The notes below the pieces were generated by a model that was given only the letters and a program-made list of their open reading frames with translations, was not told where the DNA came from and made no database searches. A stretch of DNA of 64,000 nt from Phycisphaerales bacterium (GTDB lineage: Bacteria > Planctomycetota > Phycisphaerae > SM23-33), in contig JABGPZ010000094.1 in NCBI GenBank assembly GCA_018644725.1, positions 1 to 64,000 on the forward strand, in the 5' to 3' direction. Each line of letters starts with the position of its first letter. Position 1 is the first letter of the stretch. The translations under genes were made by a program, and so were the position numbers. Below, in pieces: positions 10,192 to 20,046 of this stretch.

Positions 10192-11357
10192 TTCACCCTC
10201 GATACATCCCGGTGGTCGTTCGGCAGGTGATGCGTCACACGACGCGCTCGCTGCTGACGATAGGCGGCGTGGCGTGTGCGATGTTCCTATTCTGCGCGAT
10301 TCAGGGCATGCAGCGCGGCGTTGATATGGCGACCCAGGCCAAGGCCGATGACGAAACTCTGATCGTGTACCGCAAGGACCGCTTCTGTCCGGAGGCGTCC
10401 AAATTGCCCACGCACTATCTCCCGCGCATCAAGCAGATCAAGGGCGTCAAGCATGTCATGCCGATGCGCGTGATGCCCACGAGCTGCACGACGACGCTGG
10501 ACGTGATCGTTTTTCGCGGAGTGCCGCGCGAGGAGTTTTCCCGAACCGATGGGACGGACCTCGATATTGTTGCCGGTAGCCTGGCCGATTGGGCCAAGCG
10601 CGAAGACGCGACGATCATTGGCGAGGAGATGGCCAAGCGCCGCAAGCTGAAGATCGGCGATTCGTTCGAGGCCGCGGGCATGAAACCCAAAGTGGCGGCT
10701 ATCTTCCGCAGCGCCGACCCGCAGGAACAGTCCGTCGCTTACATGGACCTGTTCTATGTGCAGAAAACGCGCAAGGGCCCCCAGCGCGGCAAAGACGGCC
10801 AGGGCGTGGTCACGCAGTTCCGCGTGCGCGTGGATGACCCCAAAAATCTCGATGCCGTTGCCAAGCAGATTGACGAGGAATTAGCGCACGACGTCGAGCC
10901 GACCGTGACGCGGACCGAAAAAGAACACGTCGCCCGTGCGGCCTCGGCGGCGATGGAGCTGGTGGGCTTTACGGGCTATCTCGCGATGGCATGCCTCGCG
11001 GCCGTGCTGGCACTGGTGGCCAACGCCATCGTCCTCAGCGTTCAAGACCGTGTGCGCGACATCGCCATCCTCCAGACGCTGGGCTATCGCCGCGGGTTGA
11101 TCTCGCGAATGATCATGACCGAAGGGTTGCTGATGAGCGTGGCGGGGGGCTTCGTCGGGACACTGGCTGCGTGGATCATGGTGATGCAGACGGGCTGGTC
11201 GATCTCGGCCGAGGGCGTGACCCTGCCGATTATTCTGGATGGCTCGGTGGTGCTGATGGGCTTTGGAATCAGCATCTTCGTGGGCGTGGCGGCCTCGCTG
11301 GTGCCCGCGCTTCAGGCAGCGAAAAAAGAAATTGCAACATGCTTCCGTGCGGTCTAG
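10188..11357 (+). CDS. MacB/FtsX-type ABC transporter permease
   Basis: MacB-like periplasmic core plus four-TM FtsX architecture; overlaps the ATPase gene by 4 bp. Confidence 0.88.
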   Translation: MIHPRYIPVVVRQVMRHTTRSLLTIGGVACAMFLFCAIQGMQRGVDMATQAKADDETLIVYRKDRFCPEASKLPTHYLPRIKQIKGVKHVMPMRVMPTSCTTTLDVIVFRGVPREEFSRTDGTDLDIVAGSLADWAKREDATIIGEEMAKRRKLKIGDSFEAAGMKPKVAAIFRSADPQEQSVAYMDLFYVQKTRKGPQRGKDGQGVVTQFRVRVDDPKNLDAVAKQIDEELAHDVEPTVTRTEKEHVARAASAAMELVGFTGYLAMACLAAVLALVANAIVLSVQDRVRDIAILQTLGYRRGLISRMIMTEGLLMSVAGGFVGTLAAWIMVMQTGWSISAEGVTLPIILDGSVVLMGFGISIFVGVAASLVPALQAAKKEIATCFRAV

Positions 11358-11388
11358 CGCACCGGAACACAACGAATAGAGACACACC

Positions 11389-12552
11389 ATGAAATGGATT
11401 CCCTGGGAATATGGATTGCGAAACCTTGGCCGAAGCCCGCTACGCGCGGCGCTGACGGCACTGGGGGCGATGCTGGTGGTGGGGCTGATCCTCGCGGCCG
11501 GGTCGTTCCTCGCGGGCATCGAGCGCCAGCTGGCCTCGACGGGCGACGAGGGCAACATCCTCATTATCGGCAAAAGCTCGCAAGAGTCGATGCTGCGGAG
11601 CGAAATCCCCCTCAAGCTGGACACTGTTGCTCGCGGCGACATCACGGGAATCCAGGAACGCTTCGGCGTGCAATATGTCTCGCCCGAGATCCTGTTCATG
11701 CCCGCGCTGAAGCTCACCAAGAAGGACTACAAGTCCCATCAGATGATTTTGCGGGGCGTGGTTCCTGCCGCCGCGCTGGTCCACCCCAAGGTGCGCGTTG
11801 TCGAGGGGCGGTTTCCCGCAGGCGGAGACGAGCTGATGATTGGCGCGCTGACACCCGTTCAACTTCAGACAACCCACGAGCGGCTGGCCATTGGCGAAAA
11901 GCTCTATTTTGACGACAACGCGTGGACGATTGTCGGGAAATTTGAAGCGCCCGGCACGGTGTTTGAGACCGAGATGTGGGCGCCGATGACGAGCCTCAAA
12001 GCCGCCTCCAAGCGCGAGGGGATTTCGACGCTGGTGGTTTCGGCCGATGCCGACGGGTTGTCCGATGCGAAAATGATGGCGGGGCGATTGATCAATGACG
12101 AAATCGTCGCGATGACCGAAAAAGAATATTACGCCAACACGGGCAAATTCTATGAGCCGATCCGCATCATGGTCTGGGCGACGGCGGGGCTGATCGCCAT
12201 GGGTGCGCTGCTGGGCGGGCTGAATACGATGTACGCCGCGTTCGCCGCCCGCGTTCGCGAAATGGCAACGCTCCAGGTGCTCGGCTATTCCCGCGTCGCG
12301 GTGGCAGTGAGCCTTCTGCAGGAGTCGCTGCTGGCGACGGCGGCGGGCGGATTGATCGCTTGCGGGCTGGGCAAATTGTTCCTCGACGGCACGGCCGTCC
12401 GATTCAGCACCGGCGCAATCACTCTGAACGTGGACGCGTCGGCGATTCTCATCGCATTGCTTGCGGGGATCCTTCTGGGCATCGCCGGGGCATTGCTGCC
12501 CGCATGGCGCTGCTTGCGCCGACCCATTCCCGATGCACTTCGCGCGGCATAA
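11389..12552 (+). CDS. MacB/FtsX-type ABC transporter permease
   Basis: EYGLRNLGRSPLRAALTALG N-terminus; FtsX C-terminal TM bundle. Confidence 0.88.
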   Translation: MKWIPWEYGLRNLGRSPLRAALTALGAMLVVGLILAAGSFLAGIERQLASTGDEGNILIIGKSSQESMLRSEIPLKLDTVARGDITGIQERFGVQYVSPEILFMPALKLTKKDYKSHQMILRGVVPAAALVHPKVRVVEGRFPAGGDELMIGALTPVQLQTTHERLAIGEKLYFDDNAWTIVGKFEAPGTVFETEMWAPMTSLKAASKREGISTLVVSADADGLSDAKMMAGRLINDEIVAMTEKEYYANTGKFYEPIRIMVWATAGLIAMGALLGGLNTMYAAFAARVREMATLQVLGYSRVAVAVSLLQESLLATAAGGLIACGLGKLFLDGTAVRFSTGAITLNVDASAILIALLAGILLGIAGALLPAWRCLRRPIPDALRAA

Positions 12553-12630
12553 TTCACCAACCTTCCCGGCTGAGACCGGGGTTCCATACAACACAAACCA
12601 ATTCCAATCATTGTCACGAAAGGACACACG

Positions 12631-13227
12631 ATGAAACATGTTTCTACTGCACTGCTTCTCGCGGCGACGCTTCTGACGGCGGGCTGTGGCGCCAAAGACA
12701 AGGCGACCAACGATCACGCCAAAGCCGACGCGAAGCTCTTTCCCGCCACGCTGCTCACCGAGGCAGAACTCGAAGGCGAAATCGCCATTGCCAAGGTCAA
12801 GGCCGACAAACTCGAAGCGGGCAAGGTGATTGTGGTTACCGGCATGATCGGTGGCCGCGCCGAACCGTTCAACGAGGGACTTGCAGCGCTCTTTCTCGTC
12901 GATGAGGCCATCAAGCCCGCCGGCGACGGATGCCCCTGTGGTTCCAAACCGTGGATGTTCGGATGTACCGATGCCAAGGAATTGATCCCGCACCTCGCGT
13001 TTGTCCGGGTCCTCGGCACCGATGGCAAAGTCATCAAGTCGACCCTCGAGGGGTTCGGCGGCCTCAGCGGTGGCAGCGAAATTACGATCCAGGGTACGGT
13101 CTCGTCCAACGACGAAAATGGCCTGGTGATCGACGCGACTGCGATTCACGTTCACGAAGAAGGCGAAGACCATGACGAGCACGAAGAAGGCGACGAGCAC
13201 GAAGAAGGCGAAGACTGCGACCACTAA
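12631..13227 (+). CDS. Lipoprotein with CPC/Cys motif and His/Glu/Asp-rich tail (putative metal-binding)
   Basis: Lipobox LTAGC; GDGCPCGSKPWMFGC; tail HVHEEGEDHDEHEEGDEHEEGEDCDH; last gene of the csoR operon. Confidence 0.8.
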   Translation: MKHVSTALLLAATLLTAGCGAKDKATNDHAKADAKLFPATLLTEAELEGEIAIAKVKADKLEAGKVIVVTGMIGGRAEPFNEGLAALFLVDEAIKPAGDGCPCGSKPWMFGCTDAKELIPHLAFVRVLGTDGKVIKSTLEGFGGLSGGSEITIQGTVSSNDENGLVIDATAIHVHEEGEDHDEHEEGDEHEEGEDCDH

Positions 13228-13253
13228 GCTCTAGCCACACCAACGCTACACAT

Positions 13254-13279
13254 GCCCGCGAGAGATCGCGGGCTTTTTT
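13254..13279 (+). terminator. Rho-independent terminator of csoR operon
   Basis: GCCCGCG-AGAGAT-CGCGGGC-TTTTTT. Confidence 0.9.
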
Positions 13280-13418
13280 GTGCGTGCAGCGAAAAATATA
13301 TCGAAAAGAGTTGGCAGAATCTCCTGGTCGTGGTGCTATAATGGCTTGTATACACAATCCTTAGTCGCGTTGGAAGACGTTACGATTTTCGGCGTGGCGC
13401 ATTTGGCGAAGGAGACGG

Positions 13419-16169
13419 ATGATGTTTGAACAAGGAACCCGAATTCGAGTATTGGCACTGGTGAGCCTGGGTATGCTGGCCTTGGTTCCCGCGGGTGTGT
13501 TTGCCTCGGCGACCTCGGATGCCTCGCATGTTGTGACCCTTCCGAGTCTCGCCCCCGCGACCATCACGGGCGAATATCACGTTACGCTCAACGGGACGAG
13601 CAGCCGCGATTTGCTGAGTGATAAGGGCACGGCGATCTATTCCAGCGATGGGAATATCGAAGTGCGTCCAGAGATGTATGACACGGCCTTCAGCAATGCG
13701 CGCCAGATCAAGATCGCTGTCTGGAAGGGCAACGAGCCATTCTGGCCGAGCTACAAGACGATGGCGAACGGGGTGGACAGCTATATCTACCGCTTCCGCA
13801 TGGACAAGGATAAGACGTATGGCATGAAGATTCAGATTGTCACTCGCGATGGCAAGACGGTCACGCCGAAGAATTTTCCGCGCGAGTTTACCTGGAAAAC
13901 CACGGCGACTCCCGCGACCAAACCGATCGGTCAAATCCAGCCCGGGATGGCCAAGAATGTTTTGATCTCCAAGGCGGATGACCTCGTTTCGTTCCGCGGT
14001 GTCTATGGCCAGCCGATGGAATTGCGGTTTGTGCGGGGCAACGCGACGGAATTGCAGTTCCTTCATACGGGCCGCCGCGCGCCCTATTCTTCGCTGCGGA
14101 CGTACCGGAACTATATTGCGCTGAACGGGCGCTGGACCGAGACGTCGAGCTATGCCAAGAACACGGCCGCGAGCAAACGCGTGAAATTTTCCGCGAGCGA
14201 CAAGACGTCCAAAGACAAGGTGTTGGTGTGCGATTTCAAAGTGACGGTGCCTCGCGGAGAACGCTATACGGTGCAGACCAAGCAGGGTGACAAATGGGTC
14301 CTGTTGGCCTATCTGTCCAACCGAACCGCGCCGCCGGTGATTGTACTTCCCGAGCGACCGACCCCCCCGACGACCCCCGCGCCAGCGACTCGGCCCAAGA
14401 CGATTACAATCGAACGGCCCGGCGGGACCATTACGATCAGTGGCCCTAAGGCCTTGCCTCGGGACTATCGAATTGTAGCGGATGGTTCCAGCGCCGTTGC
14501 GTTTGAGTGGAGATATACGGGCAATTTTAGCTATGGCGGGTTGAGGACGTATGCGACCTACATTCACCATGGTTCATCGTATTACGCCCCGAGTACCTAT
14601 CAGCGCAGTTCCCATGTGAGCAAGAATTTCGTTCTGGGTTCGCAGTCGGAATCGCCCTCTGGGACGGTTCGCTGGACGCTGGCGGTGACCTTGCCCTCGA
14701 ATTCGAGCTACGGCCTCTACAAACAGGACCGGGCGAAGGGCGCCTGGGTGCTTCAGGCTCGGATTGTTACCCCTGCGGCCACTCGTCCGACGCGCCCCAC
14801 AGGCCACGGCGGGCGGCGGCGGATGACCCTCGAAGAGGTCGGGCGACTGAACCAGGCGTACAACAATGCCTATCGTCGTGCGCTGGCATTGATTGCCCAA
14901 GGTCGCTCCAATACCCCCGAGGCCCGCAAAGCGCATCAGGACTATCTCGTCGCCAAGGCCGCCTATGAGCAGGCCAACACGGCCTATCAGGCGATGCAGT
15001 TGCGCTCGATCACCAACCCCGGGTCTGGTTCGTCCCGGCCTCATCGGCCTCATCGGCCGCGGCGGATCACGCAGGCGGATGTCGATCTTGCACACCAGAA
15101 ACACACGGCCGCCTATGCCGAGGCGATGCGTCTGTACCATGCGGGCCGTGCCGGCACCCCCGAAGGCAAGGCCGCGTACGCCGAGCACGACCGCACCCGA
15201 AAGGTCTATCTCGACACCAAGGCCGCGTTCGAAAAACAGCCCCCCGTGCCCACCACGACCAAGCCGGGCACGGTGATCGTTACGCCTGTGCCCACGACCC
15301 CCACGCGCCCGCCGACCAAGGCCGAGCTGGATTGGTTGTATCAGGAATATCTCGACGCGCGCAACAAGGCTTCGATTTTGATCGATGCCGAGAAGGGTAG
15401 CACCGCCGAAGGGCGCGAGGCCTACAAGAATTACGAGGCCGCCAAGGACACCTATCTCAAGGCGAAGGCCGCCTATGACAAGGCCCAAACCTCCACGCCG
15501 GCGGCAGCCTCGACCGTGCCGACCCAGGCCGAAGTGGACAAGCTCTATCAGGAGTATATCGCGGCCCACAACAAGCTGACGTACTTGATGAAGAACGGGC
15601 AGGGGGATTCGCCATCGGCCAAGAGGGCCTATGCCGAGTACGAGGAGGCGAGAAAGAAACATGAAGCCGCCAAGGCCGCGCGCGATAAGGCCGACCAGGC
15701 CGACCAGGCCGCGGAGGCGCGTGGCGTGGTCATCACACCCGTCCCCGCGGCAGGCAGTGTTCCCACGCCGGAGCAGGTCAACGTCCTCTACAAGGAACTC
15801 GTCGCCGCGCATGATGAGATGAACAGGCTCATCAAGGCTGGCCAGGGCAATTCCGCCGCCTATCGCGCAGCCAAGTCGAACTTTGACGCTAAAAAAGCGG
15901 AATACGAAGCCGCCGTTGCTGCTCGAAAAAAAGCGGCCGCGACTCCTGCGCCCAAGTCCCCTCCTGTGGCGACCAAGCCTCCGCCCGCGCCAGCGCCCAA
16001 ACCCGCGCCCGCGAAGGTCGACGACAAGGCAGTCTACAATCGCTACGTTGCAGCCTCCAACCGCTATCTTCAGATCAAGTCTCAGGGCAAGCTCGCCACG
16101 GCCGAAGGCCAAGCCATCGAAAAGGAATATCAGGCCGCGCGGGCTGCGTACCTCGCCTCAATGAAATAG
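13419..16169 (+). CDS. Secreted protein with six tandem ~60-aa helical repeats in the C-terminal half
   Basis: Signal peptide; Pro-rich linkers; repeats such as TQAEVDKLYQEYIAAHNKLTYLMKNGQGDSPSAKRAYAEYEEARKKHEAAKAARDKA. Confidence 0.75.
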   Translation: MMFEQGTRIRVLALVSLGMLALVPAGVFASATSDASHVVTLPSLAPATITGEYHVTLNGTSSRDLLSDKGTAIYSSDGNIEVRPEMYDTAFSNARQIKIAVWKGNEPFWPSYKTMANGVDSYIYRFRMDKDKTYGMKIQIVTRDGKTVTPKNFPREFTWKTTATPATKPIGQIQPGMAKNVLISKADDLVSFRGVYGQPMELRFVRGNATELQFLHTGRRAPYSSLRTYRNYIALNGRWTETSSYAKNTAASKRVKFSASDKTSKDKVLVCDFKVTVPRGERYTVQTKQGDKWVLLAYLSNRTAPPVIVLPERPTPPTTPAPATRPKTITIERPGGTITISGPKALPRDYRIVADGSSAVAFEWRYTGNFSYGGLRTYATYIHHGSSYYAPSTYQRSSHVSKNFVLGSQSESPSGTVRWTLAVTLPSNSSYGLYKQDRAKGAWVLQARIVTPAATRPTRPTGHGGRRRMTLEEVGRLNQAYNNAYRRALALIAQGRSNTPEARKAHQDYLVAKAAYEQANTAYQAMQLRSITNPGSGSSRPHRPHRPRRITQADVDLAHQKHTAAYAEAMRLYHAGRAGTPEGKAAYAEHDRTRKVYLDTKAAFEKQPPVPTTTKPGTVIVTPVPTTPTRPPTKAELDWLYQEYLDARNKASILIDAEKGSTAEGREAYKNYEAAKDTYLKAKAAYDKAQTSTPAAASTVPTQAEVDKLYQEYIAAHNKLTYLMKNGQGDSPSAKRAYAEYEEARKKHEAAKAARDKADQADQAAEARGVVITPVPAAGSVPTPEQVNVLYKELVAAHDEMNRLIKAGQGNSAAYRAAKSNFDAKKAEYEAAVAARKKAAATPAPKSPPVATKPPPAPAPKPAPAKVDDKAVYNRYVAASNRYLQIKSQGKLATAEGQAIEKEYQAARAAYLASMK

Positions 16170-16208
16170 CCGCGCTCCATTTCGCACCCTCTCCATTCCA
16201 CACCCCTC

Positions 16209-16235
16209 AGGGCAGGCTTCGGCCTGTCCTTTTTT
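16209..16235 (+). terminator. Rho-independent terminator
   Basis: AGGGCAGGC-TTCG-GCCTGTCCT-TTTTT. Confidence 0.85.
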
Positions 16236-16290
16236 ATGGCACCCCTCTTTTTGTGGTGCGGGCTTCCAGCCGGCATGCCTATGATGGTGC

Positions 16291-16689
16291 ATGAGTCAAG
16301 AGGAACCAATCAGCTTGCCGCCCGCGCTCGCTCGTGAAACCAAAACCGTCGAGACGATGATCGGCCTGTATTGCGCGGGCAAGCACGGCCGGGGCAGGGG
16401 TGCCCCGCTTTGCGACGACTGCGCGGCGTTGCTGGGATATGTCCGCGAGCGACTCGCCAAGTGTCCGTATGGTCTTCCGAATCGCGAGAAGCCCCAGGGC
16501 GCGGGGGAGGGGGAATTGCCGAAGCGACCTCAGGGAAAACCGAGTTGCAGCAAATGCACCATTCACTGCTATCGCGAGCCAGAGCGCACGACGATCCGCA
16601 AGGTCATGGCCTATGCTGGCCCGCGCATGGCCCTGCGCCACCCCATCCAAACCGTCAAACATCTGCTGAATAACAAAGCAAAAAAATGA
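16291..16689 (+). CDS. ygbA: YgbA_NO family (nitrous oxide-stimulated promoter) protein
   Basis: KTVETMIGLYCAGKH...LCDDCAALLGYVRERLAKCPYG...KPSCSKCTIHCYREPERTTIRKVMAYAGPRMALRHPI. Confidence 0.85.
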   Translation: MSQEEPISLPPALARETKTVETMIGLYCAGKHGRGRGAPLCDDCAALLGYVRERLAKCPYGLPNREKPQGAGEGELPKRPQGKPSCSKCTIHCYREPERTTIRKVMAYAGPRMALRHPIQTVKHLLNNKAKK

Positions 16690-16702
16690 GAGGTGCAAAC
16701 AT

Positions 16703-16730
16703 AAAAAGGGCACCCACAAGGGGCGCCCTT
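16703..16730. terminator. Bidirectional terminator between convergent genes
   Basis: AAAAAGGGCACCC-ACAA-GGGGCGCCCTT. Confidence 0.65.
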
Positions 16731-16754
16731 ACGAATTGATCTATGTTCTGGCGG

Positions 16755-18317
16755 CTACGCTTTGGTTCGGTATTTTCGGTAGTCGATTTGGAGTTGCTTG
16801 ATGCGGTAGCCGAGGATGCGCTGGGTGGTTTCGAGTTCGCGCGCGGCGGCAGAGACGTTTCCGCCGGTGCGTTTGAGCGCGTCGACGATGATGTCCCGTT
16901 CGAACAGCGCGACGCGGTCGGCGAGCGCGCCTTGGCCGGATGTGTCGGTCGCGTCAGAGGTCTGCAAGCTCGGCGGCAGGTGGTGGCCGCGGATCACGCC
17001 GTCGCTGCTGAGCAGCACAGCCCGCTCGATGCAGTTCTCCAGCTCGCGGACGTTGCCCGGCCAGTGGTAGACCATCATCATGTTGATCGCGGGTGTGGAG
17101 ATGCGCAGGATCGGTTTGCCCATTCGCTTGGCATAGCGCTCGGTGAAAAAGTCCGCCAACAGCGTCACGTCATCGCGCCGGTCGCGCAGCGGCGGCATGT
17201 GGATCGGGAACACGTTGATGCGGTAGAACAGGTCCTGACGGAACTCGCCAGCCTCGACCATCGCGTCGAGATCGCGGTGGGTCGCGCAGACAATCCGCAC
17301 GTTGGCCTTGCGATTTTCGTTGCTGCCGACACGCTGGTATTCGCGCTCCTGGAGAATGCGCAGGAGTTTGACCTGGGTCGAGTGGGAGAAGTCGCCGATT
17401 TCGTCGAGGAACAGCGTGCCCCCTTCGGCCTCTTCGATGCGCCCTTTGCGGGCCTGGAGCGCGCCGGTGAACGCGCCTTTTTCGTGGCCAAAGAGTTCGG
17501 ACTCGATGAGATTTTCGCTGAGCGCGGCGCAGTTGACCTTCACGAATGGTCCCTTTGCGCGCGGCGAGGAATAGTGAATCGCGTTGGCGACGAGTTCCTT
17601 GCCGGTCCCGCTTTCGCCGCCGATGAGTACCGAGGCATCCGAGGGCGAGACCTGGTGGATCAGGCGATAGACTTCGCGCATCGCGCCGGAATTGCCGATG
17701 AGGTTTTCCGGACGAAAGCGGTCTTCGAGCTGTTCGCGAAGGCGAAGGTTTTCTTCTTCGAGGTGTTGACGTTCGAAGGCGGACTGACGGCGGAAGTGGA
17801 CCGTTCGCGCGATCATGCTCGCGATGATTGAGACGCCCTGGGCGATGTCCTGGAGATCTTGCGCGGCGTCGAACTCCACGTCGCACGCGAGCGCGCCGAT
17901 GGATTCGTTGCCGAGGAGGATCGGCACACAGATAAAGCTGATCTCGTTGTCGGCGGTGACGCGACGTTTGTGGAGGCGGTCGAGAAAGTCCGGCTCTTCG
18001 GAAATCTTGGGGATGATCGCCTTGGTGCCAGTTTTGACCACGCGCCCGACAATGCCCTCGCCATGCAAATAGCGGGTCTCTTGCGCGCCGCGCGGAGAGA
18101 CATTGTGGGCGATTTCGGTCGTGATCTCGCTGCCATCGGCGCTGAGGAGCATCACCGTGCCGCGCAGCAGGGCCATCTCGCGGTCCATGACCTCGAGGAC
18201 TTCGGCGAGCATTTCACGTTGCGCAGTCCCGGCCGCGAGAATTTGACTGATTTGATACAATCCGTCGAGGCTTTGATGGCTTCCCGAGGCGGACGAAGTA
18301 GGTTGGAGTGAAGACAT
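16755..18317 (-). CDS. NifA-like sigma54-dependent activator (GAF-AAA+-Fis HTH)
   Basis: [14 protein letters not shown] ([17 protein letters not shown]), [14 protein letters not shown]-terminal HTH. Confidence 0.93.
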   Translation of the reverse strand: MSSLQPTSSASGSHQSLDGLYQISQILAAGTAQREMLAEVLEVMDREMALLRGTVMLLSADGSEITTEIAHNVSPRGAQETRYLHGEGIVGRVVKTGTKAIIPKISEEPDFLDRLHKRRVTADNEISFICVPILLGNESIGALACDVEFDAAQDLQDIAQGVSIIASMIARTVHFRRQSAFERQHLEEENLRLREQLEDRFRPENLIGNSGAMREVYRLIHQVSPSDASVLIGGESGTGKELVANAIHYSSPRAKGPFVKVNCAALSENLIESELFGHEKGAFTGALQARKGRIEEAEGGTLFLDEIGDFSHSTQVKLLRILQEREYQRVGSNENRKANVRIVCATHRDLDAMVEAGEFRQDLFYRINVFPIHMPPLRDRRDDVTLLADFFTERYAKRMGKPILRISTPAINMMMVYHWPGNVRELENCIERAVLLSSDGVIRGHHLPPSLQTSDATDTSGQGALADRVALFERDIIVDALKRTGGNVSAAARELETTQRILGYRIKQLQIDYRKYRTKA

Positions 18318-18566
18318 TGTTTTCTCCAGATTTGTCGCGGTCCTAATGCGATATTACAGAATTGTAACGAAATCGGTGGAAATTACAAGCATGAAGTGGG
18401 AATTGTGACGAGAAATGGATTTGTGCCGGTATGTTTGCAGGGAGTTGGAGACAAGTTGGGTGTCATGAAAAAAACAGTGCTCCGAGGGTCTTTTGGCTTG
18501 AACCGAGTGAGCGAAAATCGTATTTTTGAATGGTCAGCCCCACAACCGACAAGGAGGTCGAGAGTC

Positions 18567-19862
18567 ATGGCACGGACGCAATTTCATTTACTCGTGGTAA
18601 TTCTATTTCTGGTGAGCGGTGTAAGTTTGGCCGCACCACCGGCGGCCTCCAAGGACGACGACCTTCAGAAGCTTCGCAAGCAGATGGCGAAGATGGCCAA
18701 GCGCCTCGCCGAGCTGGAGAAGGACAAGAAGGCTGCGACCCTTTCGGCCGAGCAGAAAAATCTCATCAAAGAGATGATCCAGGACTCGGCGAAGAATCAG
18801 CCGGTCATGCCGAACTGGCTCGATGGGTTGACGTTCTCCGGCGACTTCCGTCTTCGCATGCAGAATGACGTCGCCAACAAGGGCGGCGGCGACCGCAATC
18901 GCGCACGATTCCGTTTGCGATTTGGGTTTACTAAGAAGTTCAATGACGAATGGCTCGTCGGTTTCCGTTTGGCCAGTGGCGACTCCGACATCGCCACGAG
19001 CACCAATCAGACCATGGGCGGCGCGTTTTCGAAGAAGTCGATTTGGCTCGATTTGGCCTATGCGAAGTACACGCCCAAGGCCGCGCCGGGCTTGGTGCTG
19101 GTCGCCGGGAAGATGAAAAATCCGCTGGTGACTTCCGGGCTGGTGTGGGATTCGGATGTGAACCCCGAAGGCATCGCCGGGATTTATTCCTGGGGCAGTG
19201 GCAACTTCAAGCCGTATGTCGCGGCGGGGTGGTTCTTTGGCTTCGAAGGCAAGCCCGGCAAGGCTCACGATGTGACGCTGCTGGCGATTCAGGGCGGCTT
19301 TGTCTGGCAGATTTCCAAGACCGCCAAATGGACCTCGGCCGTGACGTGGTACGACTGGGAAGACGTCGGCACGCTGAATACCGTCAATACGACGAAGTAC
19401 GGCAACAGCTCGGGCGTGATGGCGTTCCAGACGATCAACTTTACCAACAAGCTGGCCTTTGCCATGCCCAATCCATTTTCGACTTCGCGAAAGAGGATCC
19501 CGGTGGGGCTGACGCTTGACCTGATCCGCAACTGCGCCGACGAGGAAACCGCCAGCCGCTGGAAGGGCAACGACTTCGGCATGTACGCTGGAATCAAGGT
19601 CGGCCAGAACAAGAAAAAAGGCGACCTCTCTGCGAACTATGGCTACTTTTATATCGAAGCCAACGCCACGCCGGGCTACTTCCTCGATTCGAGCTTCGGC
19701 TGTGCGAACTCCCAAGGCCACGTCTTTAGCGTGACCTATAGCGTCTTCGCCGCGATGACCGTTCGCGGCCAGGTCTACCTGACCCAACCGATCATCACCC
19801 CGGGGGACTCGTCGAAAGACAATGACATCTCCGCTCGCATGGAACTTCTTTGGAAGTTCTAA
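18567..19862 (+). CDS. Putative porin (signal peptide, coiled coil, beta-barrel)
   Basis: SD AAGGAGG at 18551; signal peptide VVILFLVSGVSLA; DDLQKLRKQMAKMAKRLAELEK coiled coil; barrel-type C-terminus ending in F. Confidence 0.75.
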   Translation: MARTQFHLLVVILFLVSGVSLAAPPAASKDDDLQKLRKQMAKMAKRLAELEKDKKAATLSAEQKNLIKEMIQDSAKNQPVMPNWLDGLTFSGDFRLRMQNDVANKGGGDRNRARFRLRFGFTKKFNDEWLVGFRLASGDSDIATSTNQTMGGAFSKKSIWLDLAYAKYTPKAAPGLVLVAGKMKNPLVTSGLVWDSDVNPEGIAGIYSWGSGNFKPYVAAGWFFGFEGKPGKAHDVTLLAIQGGFVWQISKTAKWTSAVTWYDWEDVGTLNTVNTTKYGNSSGVMAFQTINFTNKLAFAMPNPFSTSRKRIPVGLTLDLIRNCADEETASRWKGNDFGMYAGIKVGQNKKKGDLSANYGYFYIEANATPGYFLDSSFGCANSQGHVFSVTYSVFAAMTVRGQVYLTQPIITPGDSSKDNDISARMELLWKF

Positions 19863-19922
19863 GCTCTCCGCATTAGGACCGCGCGCTCGTACGCTCCATG
19901 ATGTCGCGCGACCTATGTATTG

Positions 19923-19956
19923 TCCCTGATGGTTCCATCACCATCGGGGATTTTTA
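19923..19956 (+). terminator. Rho-independent terminator
   Basis: TCCCTGATGG-TTCCATCA-CCATCGGGGA-TTTTT. Confidence 0.75.
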
Positions 19957-20011
19957 TTGTCCCGAGCGGGGTTGCGGGAATCTCGCGGCGACCTGCGGCC
20001 ACTGCGTGATC

Positions 20012-20040
20012 TTGTATCTCTGCTAGAGTGCGGGTATAGT
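20012..20040 (+). promoter_or_regulatory. Promoter of a predicted leaderless mRNA
   Basis: TTGTAT-17 bp-TATAGT, then 6 nt, then ATG at 20047. Confidence 0.7.
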
Positions 20041-20046
20041 GGGGCG

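Noticed and set aside
14574-16112. 512-aa minus-strand ORF opposite the six-repeat protein
   Set aside because: Mirror of a repetitive A/K/E-rich gene; low-complexity translation without start context
18567-18586. TGGCACGGACGCAATT resembling a sigma54 -24/-12 element
   Set aside because: Lies inside the porin start codon region and lacks TTGC at the required spacing
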